From Epiperipatus broadwayi (taxonomy: Eukaryota; Onychophora; Udeonychophora; Euonychophora; Peripatidae): a DNA stretch of 64,000 nucleotides. Both the position numbers and the translations under genes were made by a program. The stretch spans positions 1,178,001-1,242,000 of the forward strand of contig JAQFVV010012672.1 in the NCBI GenBank assembly GCA_028023455.1, given 5' to 3'. This document shows, piece after piece, positions 46,551-57,699 of this stretch (position 1 is its first letter; each line of letters begins with the position of its first letter). The notes under the pieces are model-generated. The model was not told the origin of the DNA, made no database searches, and was given only the letters and a program-made list of their open reading frames with translations.

Positions 46551-47354
46551 ATTACGAGGGTAGCTATAAGAAATTCTGAGTTATATAAAAAATATAGTTC
46601 ACATTACCTTACGAACCCCGGGATGTGGGATCAGAATGTAATGAATTAGGTAGTGTATCAAGTTGAGTTCTGTGATCTTGTAGCATTCAAAGTTTGCCTT
46701 ATGAGAGTGCAATATAGTTTCTTTCTGTAAAGTCCAATATTTAGATGTCCGTAAGTAATGGATGAGCTGTAATTGAAGTCTATAATATAATTTTCAAACC
46801 AAATTAATTCATATTTTGGACGCACGATTCTCTTCTATTTCATTCTATGTTAAGCAATATGGAGTATTCATGAGGTTCCTAGGTTCTTCTGTGGGCAGGC
46901 GGTGTAGAGTCAGTTTGCATCGGCTGCAGGTGGTGAAACCCTTTACGTGTGATGCCTACCCCATCATTTTAAACATTTTTATTCATATATCTTTATGAGT
47001 CTTTCTCGCTCAGCGGTCACAATCTAACTGAATAACTGTCTTTTCTTTTTCTCAAATTCTCATTAATTAATTTTTGTTTAATTGCTTTTCCTTTCTCAGA
47101 AAAAGGAATTTTATCAGATCTCCAATCTAGTTCTTTTTCTTTGAATACGTTTTCCTTTTCCAAATTACTTTTTACTTCTTTATTTTACATTTCCATTGTT
47201 TTGGTGGTGCCGTCATTCCTGGTATCTTTTCTTATTGGCAAAACATTCTTTGGCTTTTCTTGGAATTTTTCTTTTTGCAGTAATTAACGATTGTGATACA
47301 ACACAGAATTGCTTGAAGGCATTTACAATATTTCTTTTTCGCTACCCTCGTTAA
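46551..47354. mobile_element. MITE-like element with ~22-bp TIRs and TTAA-type flank
   Basis: CGAGGGTAGC at 46555 and its complement GCTACCCTCG ending at 47350 start imperfect TIRs that extend through A(G)AAAT. The flanks are ATTA (46551-46554) and TTAA (47351-47354), suggesting a piggyBac-type TTAA target with one side mutated. Interior of ~800 bp has no recognisable transposase. A 60-codon open stretch at 46816-46998 is not assignable. Confidence 0.5.
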
Positions 47355-49890
47355 TTTGAAATATAATTGAAACTTAAATCAATATTTTAAACAATCCTAA
47401 ACAATATATAAAATATTTGCGCACAACTGTAATTTTGCCAATTTGTAATATTTTAAAAGTAAAACATTCTAAAATAAACAATGATTACTAATTAATCCCT
47501 TCCCCATTTATTTTCTAAAAAAAAAAAAAAAAGAATAAAAAAAAAAGAGTTCAAAATTTAATTCATGCATGTATATATGTATAATTTTATATATATTTTT
47601 AACCCTTTAATGACAGCTTGAATATATACCTATATTGAGGGTAATGTGTATGTGCTTTTCCACTTTCTTATAACAGGGTTTGAACCCAGCTACTGTTACA
47701 ATATATAACACACATTTATATGTACACAGCTGCACATTTTACTATTACATGAATATACTTCAATTGACATAAAATAATAAAAAATGATTAAATTTTACAT
47801 GTCTATTTGACAAGCATTGCTATACATATACACACATACATGTGTATGAATGTAATTTCTGAATATATTTACTTGTTACAAAATAAATCTTTTTAGTTGT
47901 TCACTTTTAAATCATATAAAATACTCTATAGCTAGGTTTATTTTAACACATGCACACACACACACACTCACACACATATATATATATATGCACAAATGCA
48001 CATTTTATTAATTTATTAACAAAACATTTAAATTTGTCAAAATAATAGAATTATTAATTTTTATACCATATATATATATATGTTTGTGTATGTAGAAATG
48101 TATGTTTATATCCCATATTTTAATTTTTTATAATAATATATTTTTCCTAATTAATTCCATTTCGAAAACATACATAAATGTAAATATAATTTAAAATTAG
48201 TTATCAAATTTTATCTTTAATGATCACAGAGTTTATAAATTTCTTTTTTTTTTAAAAAAAGTATTATCAACTTTTTTTATTATAAAAGTATAAAGTCAAT
48301 TTTTTTTAGTCTAAAAGATTTTTGAAATCTGATTTTTCTTTTAAAACATAAATTTTAAATAATTCTTTCTGTATATAGCTATGATCATCACAGGTCACTT
48401 TTAACTATAATGTTTTTTAGAATTTAAAATATAAATTTCAAAATGTCTTTTTGTTTTCCCAATAAATGATTTTAAACAAAATCATTATATACTATATATT
48501 TCACATTTAAAATGTCATTTCAAAAATGAATTACTTAAAAAAAAAACATTTAAAATTTTGTTTATGTTATATATAATGCTACTCACCATTGTATATATAT
48601 TTATCTGTGCTTCTCTCTGCATATAGCTGAAATAGCATATGTATTATTACTCCTTCATTAACTGATGGTTTCTCTTGGACAAACTGGTAGACTGACTTAT
48701 CAAAAAGATTGGTATAGTTCAGATAAATTGTTTTGGGATGGTTCCACTTAGACTAGGATTTGGTATGCTTTAGTCAAAGCAAGATATTTTGCCCTCATTT
48801 GTTTTGTCTAATGATTCAGAAGTGCCCTCCTTCATGTAAATCAAAAATTCTGTGAAGGAAAATAGTAGCAACTCCTGAATCTACTGTCCTATCTTCAATT
48901 ATTTCATGTTCATTCTCTACCTCTGGAAAACCCATTTCAGAAGTACTGAAAACTACAGAAAAATTTCTATCCAACTACTCTTCAAAAATTTAAACCAGAC
49001 TCTCTTCAAAAAAATCACTAGCCAAACTGAACTGATATTTTTATCAGCTCTTTTTTTATAAAAGTCATTTAAAATGATAAAAACATCTTAATTGAAAACA
49101 CAGATTTTTCTGTCTAATCCTTATCTTGATTAAAATCAATGTTAATCTTTTCAAATCACTTTTAATTACAAGTTACTTTTGGAAGCAACTTTGAAATTTT
49201 ATGAAAGGTTGTGATCTACATATTTTTACTTAGATAGAGCATTAATTAAAAGACTTCAAAAGTAAATAATAGAAATTTTTTCACTTATTAGAAACATACT
49301 TGTTTTTAAATTCAAAATCAGAAAACAATATGCACATACACAGCTATGTTGCTGTGTGCCATGCAACTCAACTGGTTGCACTATATTATCTTTTTAATCT
49401 TTATATGAACCATAGCTGCAATCTAATTTTTACCCCTATTTTTTATTTAGTATTAAAAACTCCTGTATTCATCCTAAATAACAATAAGCTCTTTCTAGTG
49501 ACATCCTATATTTTAGATATCTTTCATTTTTAAGCATCTCTGAACTATTTTTTTTAAATTTTAAATCCATCTTTAATAAGACTTTTTTCCCTGAACCAGT
49601 TTATCTATCTTCATTTTCTATACTTTATAATTATGAACTGGTAATATATTTTTTTATACGAATAAAGATATAAATTCAAACTCCTATTTAAATATTGTAG
49701 AACATTTTAAGCCCACATTGTAAATCAAATCACTGAAGCCCCCTCTAATAAACTCATTGTGAAATATTATGAACTTAAAAATGATCATTTCATCTGGTGT
49801 TACACTCCCAACTTTGTCACTAATTACTTCAGATAAATACATTAATGATTATTAATTACATTTTGATACTCTGTCATTATAACTATTAAT
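47355..49890. other. AT-rich spacer with simple repeats
   Basis: TA and CA runs (47950-47990, 48068-48082) and homopolymer tracts; no gene or element recognised in about 2.5 kb. Confidence 0.5.
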
Positions 49891-49891
49891 G

Positions 49892-50366
49892 CAAAAAAAT
49901 ACTAAAACAGAGTTTAAGTATAAAATTAAATAAGATTTATTGTATCAGGTATACTTCCAACACTTGCACATCATATTCATATTCTCAGCAGACTAACCAT
50001 GAATATGACAAGAAAGCATTGAAAGTATTTGTCTGAAGGTTTGTAATGATGGTATATTATAAGATGTGATATGGTGGACTATTTCCATCATTTATGAGTG
50101 AATATTGAATGTATAGAAAATTTTAAACTTTATTTAAACTTTTCCAAATACAAACAACTTGTTAGTAATAACACACAAATAGACAATACAGGTTAGTAAT
50201 TACATAATGTTTTGAGTAGTTTTATTCTCTAGTCTTCTTCGGGTATTGCTAGCCTATATGCACAGTGACAATATTCACTTAGAAGTTGAACTCGCACCTT
50301 TAGAAAGTATACTTGGTACAATAAATCATAGTAAATTTTATATTTAAACTCTGTTTTAGTATTTTT
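49892..50366. mobile_element. MITE with ~60-bp terminal inverted repeats
   Basis: AAAATACTAAAACAGAGTTT...AGATTTATTGTA...AAGTATAC-type ends at about 49895-49955 pair with 50303-50365. The interior shares TCCAAATACA.AACTTGTTAGTAATA and a GGACTATTTCCATCATTTA stretch with the fold-back at 55545-55790, so the two are related families. Confidence 0.75.
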
Positions 50367-50579
50367 TACATCTATGATTATTACTAATCATTTGTTAAAT
50401 TAAAGATTATCCTTAGACCAGCTCTAAATTTTAAACTTCAGCTAAATATTAATATATGTGAAATATAGTCATTTGGTAAAGATAATTAGCAAACAAATGA
50501 TGTATATATGATGAGTGATGGTTTTCGCATGTATTTATTCATAAGTTTCAAAAATATGTGTGGAGTAAAAGTTTTAATT

Positions 50580-51063
<484 letters not shown>

Positions 51064-51295
51064 AATTTCTAGTTTTAATTCATTAAGCAAAAATGTCATC
51101 AAATAATATTAAATAAATAATTTATTCACTATACAATTAGCTATGAAATTATTTTTTATATCAACCAGTTTCATATTCAGAAGATATCTTCAAATACTTT
51201 TGTCTTAGATCAATCCTGCTTTAGCAAATGCATACTTATAATTCCATAGTTTATAATATTTTGAAACAATTTAAAAACTTCAACTTTATCAAAGT

Positions 51296-51296
<1 letters not shown>

Positions 51297-51336
<40 letters not shown>

Positions 51337-51370
51337 GATGATGATGATGATAATAATAATAATAATAAAT
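51297..51370. repeat. (AAT)n microsatellite with GAT interruption
   Basis: About 24 trinucleotide units of AAT, with a GAT-containing block (ACGATGATGATGATG) in the middle. Confidence 0.95.
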
Positions 51371-51384
51371 CAGTAGCAACTTGC

Positions 51385-51795
51385 TCCAAACAGTAGTACT
51401 ATCCTACGCAAGCCATAGTAATCAATGGAGGCTAGAAGGTTTGTGCATCAAAATCCATGTTTATTCATCCATATCTACAGACTAGTTTTTAGCTTGTGGT
51501 TTTCATCAATAACGAACCTTGGATCTGAGAGCACTGCACTTAGATCTTTGGATCTAAAGCAACTCTCCAGCAGCTGTCTTTTACTTATTTTTAGTTAAAT
51601 AAAAAGCTATGAGCCCAAAATAAAATCACAATAATGTTTTCAATCCAAGTCTGAAGATATTGGATAAATAGGCACTAAATAGGATTTTAATGCCCAAATC
51701 TTTTAGCATCCATTGATTGATATGGCTTGCACTTATTTGGCAAGATAGTATAAGCATAAGAAATAGTAGTTATGTGATGTTTTAGTGATTTAATA
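51385..51795. mobile_element. R1 copy f, old and degenerate
   Basis: Inverted unit (about 51390-51640: GTAATCAATGGAGGC..., CTTGGATCTGAGAGCACTGC, CTCCAGCAGCTGTCTTTTAC) facing a short sense piece (51650-51795: GATATTGGATAAATAGGCAC..., leader GTTATGTGATGTTTTAGTG). The hammerhead in the antisense unit is damaged: TTGATGA core, and GAAA changed to AAAA. This is the most diverged R1 copy. Confidence 0.75.
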
Positions 51796-52072
51796 ATTAG
51801 ACTTCATAATTTTATATAGCCTAATCCTGTGTATTCTTAAAGTTTCAATGGAAAAGATGATTTTTGATTTCCATTATAATAAATGGAATAACAAAGTCTA
51901 AAAACTATCTGGTTCAAATACAGACATAAGATTATATATGGAGAAAATGAAAACTAACTTGACATCATTGTTTAGTATTATTTATATTTTATGAGATTTT
52001 AAACTTTTGTGTCTTATATAATAACAAAAAAATAATATCTTTAATTTTTGATCTTCACCATATATATTAAAC

Positions 52073-53048
52073 CAGGATTGGGCAACTTTTTTAACATAAA
52101 GAGCCAAATTGTTTAAATATCTCAACGAAGAAAACTTAATAGCTGAGATTAAAAATATAGGTTTATGAAAAATACGGAATTTTGAATGGTTGTGTTTGTA
52201 AGTGAAAATTCATTCATTTTAGTGAAAGAATATAAAATTGGTGTACATATAAGAAAAGTTGAAATACAAAAAATATTTAGAGCTGAAGCTTCCAATGAAT
52301 TATATGATTTAAATAAACTCTCAAAAAACAGATGATACCATCCCGTCTCTTAGCTATTGTTATTGTATATGCTTATTTTGTATAATTTTAAATGAGGGAG
52401 TGAATTTGATCTATTGATTATATATATTTATAAAATAAATTATAAGAATTACCATTGAAATATTCAGAAGATCAAAGCCAATCCTTTCATATTTAGAAAT
52501 TGTTAAAACTAAAGTTCGGCTTTGATCCTCTGAATATTTAAGTTGTGATTCTTATCATTTATTTTACAATTATATATAATCAATAGTTCGAATTTACTTC
52601 CTCATATAAAATTACATAAATAATCTAAGTAATATTTACTGAGGCTATAACCTCGATAATATGCGTATAAAATGCGATAGTGGGGACCTCTACAAGTGTT
52701 TAACCACAAGCTTACGTTATGGAAGAAAAGGTTATAGCCTCAGTAAATATTACTTAGGTAATCAATGTGCGTTTAATAAATTTATAATTATAAATAATCT
52801 AAGCATATATAATAACAAATGCTAAGAGACAGGTGGGATCATCTGGTTTTGAGAGTCTATTTATGTTATGTAACTCATTGGAAGCAGTTGAATATACATT
52901 AATAATTATTATTTTATAACAAGACTAAATACAAAGAGTAACATGGAAAAGTGCATTTTTCCTCTCAAAGAGTCATGAAAATATTTACAAATTACAAATA
53001 AATATTTGTTATACTAAGATTAGAATCAAAAAGCCATAGGTTGCCTAT
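52073..53048. mobile_element. hAT-like non-autonomous element with internal nested inverted repeats
   Basis: Starts CAGGATTGGGCAAC..., with AAAGAGCCAAA following, like hAT termini; the far end AAGCCATAGGTTGCC at about 53030-53046 is a plausible inverted partner. The interior holds three inverted-repeat pairs: an outer pair 52311-52375 with 52801-52863; pair two, 52392-52478 with 52518-52605 (AGATCAAAGCC/GGCTTTGATC); and pair three, 52622-52654 with 52728-52759 (AATATTTACTGAGGCTATAA and complement). Pairs two and three lie side by side inside the outer pair. No transposase. The terminal pairing is weaker than the internal repeats. Confidence 0.5.
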
Positions 53049-53599
53049 CAAAAAGTTATAGAAAGTTGTGGTTCAATTTTTTTCTTTGTGCATTTTTTCA
53101 TTGCAAGTATTGCGCATTGAATCAAGATTTTCTCAATAATTTTGTACCATTTAATATTTTACATCCATATACATTAATAAATATGAAACTCTATGGCTTT
53201 TGATTATATTTTTTGTTTTACTTTGATATTTCTGCCAAGATTTAAGTCTTTGAAATAGAGCTGGGCTGGTATAGACAGTTGAAGTTTTAAATTGATTTAC
53301 TTCTCTTTTAACATTTCTCAGTAAAATACGAGCTTGATTACTACAAGATAGTAATGCAATTTCTTAATTTTCTTTATTATTTTTTTAAAAATATTTTTCC
53401 CTCATCAAAATCTATTTTATATATTACTTATTTTTATTACCCCCAATTTTAGTTGTCATTTTCTGATTTATTATCATATCGCTTACTTCTCTGGATAATA
53501 TTTATCTTGATGGATATTTTTTTTATTTATTCAAGGTTTTTTTTTTTAAAAAAAGATAACTGATAATACATTTTTCCTGGACTTTTTAGTTGATGTGTT
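53049..53599. other. AT-rich spacer, no gene seen
   Basis: No feature supported. Confidence 0.45.
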
Positions 53600-54573
53600 A
53601 ACAGGATGTTATGAAAAGGATATAATACCATCTAATTCTATAACTACAAAAACTATTGCCTTTCCAAAAAAGTGAAATGCAAAGGAATAAACAAATTATA
53701 AAACAATAACTCTTATTATCACATGCCTCGAAGATTTTACTCATAATAATTAAAAGTAGAATACAAAAGAAAATACTCGAGAATTTTAACGAAAATCAGT
53801 ACGGTTTTAGACGAAGGAAAGGAACTAGGGAAGCAATAACGTCATTAAGAATGATTTTGCAAAGAAGATTGGAAATAATAGGAAATCTTATGTGGATTTT
53901 ATTGATTTGGAGAAGATTTTTGATAAGTGGATTGGAAATTGTTGTTTAAAATGATGAAGAATGTAGACTTTGATTGGAAAGATAGACGGTTAATTTTAAA
54001 TTTAAATAAATATCAAAATGCAGAAGTAGTTATAAATAGTTGCAAAACTAATGTTAATATAAGAAGAGTTATGAGCAAGATTGTCTATTATCATCCTACT
54101 TATTCAATTTATTTATTGAGAACATAATAATGATTATAAAAAAATGAAATTAAATGACAATAGTTATCTTATTGAGATTAAAAGAAGAAGAATGTTAGAA
54201 ACATGCTTTTTAAAATAAAAAAATTACTTTACTACTAAATAAAAATATTGATACAAAAAAAATAAAATGAATTTTATTAAAATCTTCACTTGGAGCATAT
54301 TGACTTATAATCGAAAAACATCGTCTTTTAAAAAAACAAGAAAAAAAAAAAAGATTAAAGGGAATAGAAATATGACTTTGAAGAAGATTGACTAAAATGA
54401 GTTGGATGGAAAAGAATAATAATGATCAAATATTAATAGAACTTGGATTAAAAAGAGAACTACTGAATATGATAAAAATGAGAAAGATTAAGCTTTTGGA
54501 TCATATTTTATGACATGATAGGTTTTTGAAAAATATTTTAGAGGCAAAATTTTAGCAAGAAGACTGAGAGGCA
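53600..54573 (+). mobile_element. Degenerate LINE (RT core to C-terminus)
   Basis: On the plus strand in shifting frames, RT motifs are visible: IAFPKK near 53655, CLEDFTHNN/KILLIIIKSRIQKKI near 53720-53790, FNENQYGFRRRKGTREAITSLR near 53790-53850, YVDFIDLEKIFDKW near 53890-53930. Then MSWMEKNNNDQILIELGLKR, ELLNMIKMRKIKLLDHIL and KNILEAK at about 54390-54550. The QYGFR and FDKW boxes and the final W/L-GHIL block match the order in non-LTR RTs and resemble the families at 2944 and 14440. It ends at the SINE junction. Confidence 0.75.
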
Positions 54574-54660
54574 GATCAAGCCGCCATGCAAGCAAGTAGT
54601 TGGTTGCAGACGGTTGTGGGTTCGCGTCCCGGCCGATGCTATGACATATGGAAAAAAAAA
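54574..54660 (+). mobile_element. tRNA-derived SINE, copy 2 (5'-truncated)
   Basis: Begins within the SINE head (CCGCCATGCAAGCAAG), has GTGGGTTCGCGTCCCGGCC (B box) and GATGCTATGACATATGG plus an A-run. The A-box part is missing and it joins the LINE directly at AGAGGCAGATC. That suggests a chimeric template switch or 5'-truncated insertion. Confidence 0.8.
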
Positions 54661-55544
54661 TGTGATCACTGAAATTGAATGTTTTTCATGTGCAGATATG
54701 AAACAAATTAGTGAAGACAGAACAACAGCTGCAAAAACAAGTCATTGCCTTTAGAAGTTGATGATGATGAGATTTAATTACACAACTTTATATCTGGCAG
54801 TTCAAAAGCTGTTTTTATAACTGTAGAGGTTATTTTATTAGCTAAATAAATGATCATCAATGAATAGTAGACAAAGTCTGAAAACCGATTTTTTTTATCA
54901 CATTGTTTTTAGTAGCCAATCCTACTTTGTCTATTGATCTGTTTCCAGGATGTAAGAGCTATAATTTATTATTGTTTGTCATGATTATGAAAAGAATAAG
55001 CATTCCTATATACATTTATTTCTGCCTTTAATAAGTCCTAATAATTCAATTATGGAGATTATCAGGCATCGGCGAAAAAAGTCCATAAAGTTAATTGGTT
55101 TTAAATTCAAACATAAAAACCTATAAGCTCATCATATCAATTAACTCAATTATATAAGCAGCCTTTTCATGTTTATTTAATAGGAATAATTAAAGGGGGT
55201 TTAGACACAGACTTTTAACCTCTTTTTAATCATCCAGTTCATCTTATATAACTAATAAATGTGAAAAAGGAAAATAATCTCCAATTTCCCTATTTCGTGT
55301 TAAACCAGCACTCCTTTAATTACATCTAACTTAAACATATGCACTAGACTTATATTTAAATATTAATATGAATAAATAAACTCATACTAATAACTTATGA
55401 TAGTGAGAACATTGAAGTGGATATTGGGGTTTTGTGTTGCTTGGCTAATTTAATGTCTCAAAGAGTCTTCTGTCAATTGATACCAACCCCCTTTTTTTTG
55501 TTCTAAAACAACCATGTAATTTTAAAGGCAATAATAAATGTAAA
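54661..55544. other. AT-rich spacer with a SINE-like trace
   Basis: A diverged second antisense tRNA-like segment at about 55186-55255 matches the one at 29300. Otherwise nothing seen. Confidence 0.35.
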
Positions 55545-55790
55545 CACTCTGATATTTTGTGTTTTCCTGAAAATTTTTGAAGATGGTGTTCTAGTTGTAT
55601 TTTTATATTGGACTATTTGTAAACATCATCTAATTAATATAAGTATTGAATGTCTTTAGAAAAATTTAATTTTATTTAAATATTCCAAATACATTCAACT
55701 GTTAGTAATATCACATTCAATATATATATATATTAACTAAATGATGGAAATAGTCCAATATAAAAATACAACGCTGATATTTTGTAACAA
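55545..55790. mobile_element. Fold-back MITE related to 49892-50366
   Basis: TGATATTTTGTGTT...GTTGTATTTTTATATTGGAC and ACATTCAATATATA...GTCCAATATAAAAATACAAC...GATATTTTGT pair as inverted arms around ATTTAAATATTCC..GTTAGTAAT. The inner sequence is shared with the MITE at 49892. Confidence 0.7.
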
Positions 55791-57236
55791 ATTTCTACTG
55801 TTAAACAGTTTTATATAAATTTTATTTTAAACTTTAAAATTAAATTAAATTTTTTAAAATATATTTAAAACAAACATTTAAAAATATGGTAAATATAATA
55901 TTTTTATATTTTTACAATTAAAATAGTTAAAAATTAATTATCCTTAATTAGAATTTATTGAAATAACTTTTAACTGAAAATTACAGGTATAAATATTTTA
56001 TTAACTAATTATAAATATATCGACCAATCTTTACAAACTTGTTGAATTATTAATTAATTTTACTTTTGTTCTAACTTCCTATTGTCTTCAACTTGTTTAG
56101 AATTTTGAAGATAAAAATAAGAATTTTCATTATTCTAAATGCTTCGGTAAGATTAAAATATAGTATTACTTTTTCATTAAAATTTAGCGTTTTTATAAAT
56201 AATTTCAAGTTACATTTCTCTGAAAAAGAACAGAAGCTATAAAATTTTCTTCAATTTTTTTTTTATAGGCAAAATAATAACACTTTTTTAAGGAAAATTT
56301 TCCCTTTTCAGGGTTATTCTCTTTACTTGATACTTTATCATAATTAGGGGAATGGTAAAACTTTGGGGTGAGCAAACATGGTAGTAGAAGAGTAAGTTGG
56401 GGCAAAGTTTAGAGTTTTTCAAAAGTTTCTCATTCAATTATCTTTATTGAATTAAGAAATTATGACTAAACATTTGAAGTAGAATTGTCATGAATAACAA
56501 AAGGAATTTACTGTTGACTAAAATAAGATCTATTGATTCCTCTTTGAGGTCCTAAACAAACTGAGAAGGGTAAATTTCTAATGACCATTCCATAGATTTT
56601 TGTCATTGCAGTCAGTATTACTATGTGATTATTAACATAATAAATGGATATCAATTCGATTTTATGTTTAATGATTCTTTCATGAAACACTGCTGGGATA
56701 AGTAATTGATACATTTAAGATTTTTGATTTGGGGAAAAAGTGACTTCTCATAAAACTACTATGTAATACAAATTAATTGATTATAATAAATTCTATGTGT
56801 AATTAAAAATCTCTTATTGCTTGTCATTGACAGGTTTGTTTTAAAGTTATAGTATCATTTATCTTTTCAATTCCTTATTTGCTTTTGAGAAGAAAACGAG
56901 GGGTGGGGGGCAGGAGATATGGTAAATTATAAGTTTCTTTTTGAAAATTGATTTCTTAATTTATTTATTTTTTTAGAAAATTATTACTACTAATAATAAA
57001 AAAAACAATATGGACGAGCAAATCAAGTGTTTGGTTTTAGATTTCTTCATCAAATAAAAACATTTTAACAATATAAATGAATACAAAGTTTATTTTTTGA
57101 TATTAATTTATAAAAACTAAAAAAAAAAAAAGGATTGATTGTAATACATGAAAATGTTTGTTTCAATTTTATCTTTTCCGTTTGTTTTTTTTAGTATGTA
57201 AAGTAGGCTTATTCTTAAATTTATTGATTATTTAAT
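55791..57236. other. AT-rich spacer, no gene seen
   Basis: No coding or repeat feature recognised; one G-rich run (GAGGGGTGGGGGGC) near 56899. Confidence 0.45.
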
Positions 57237-57374
57237 AAATATTATTTCTTTTTTTTTCCCATGTGTCATAGCATCGGCCGGGACGCGAACCCACAACTGT
57301 CTGCAACAAACTACTTGCTTGCATGGCGGCTGCGATACCTCTCGATTAACAACGCAAGACAAATATTGTTTCTT
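57237..57374 (-). mobile_element. tRNA-derived SINE, copy 3, with 14-bp target duplication
   Basis: Reverse-strand SINE at 57251-57360: A-box region TTAATCGAGAGGTATCGC, B box GGGTTCGCGTCCC, body GATGCTATGACACATGGG and A-run. AAATATTATTTCTT (57237-57250) and AAATATTGTTTCTT (57361-57374) form a target duplication with one mismatch. The variable-length duplication and A-tail show LINE-type mobilisation. This is the best-preserved head of the three copies. Confidence 0.9.
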
Positions 57375-57699
57375 AAAGAATCAATTCGATGAAAAACCAT
57401 ATCAATCAACATAGTGAGTTTAAACCTCTTAGTTCAAAAAACACCATGGTCTTTCTTTTCAGTTGCCTGTTAGTTCTTAATTGAATACCACTTAACTTTC
57501 TTGAAGATAGTGTGTAAATCTTTTTTTTAAGATAGATATTTACAATTATGCCAGTCATGGCAGTGGTTGGCAATCCAAAGCAAAGGTTGCTAAGAATCCC
57601 TAATTAAGACTTAATTTGCCATTTAATGATGATTTTTTATGTAGCTACTTACAACTGCAGATCACTTTCAAGTGAAAAAAGATTTCCAAAACTATAAAA
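57375..57699. other. AT-rich spacer, no gene seen
   Basis: No feature supported. Confidence 0.4.

Noticed and set aside
46816-46998. 60-codon open frame in a GC-richer stretch
   Set aside because: No recognisable motif, lies inside a putative MITE and is no longer than expected by chance in a GC-richer patch.
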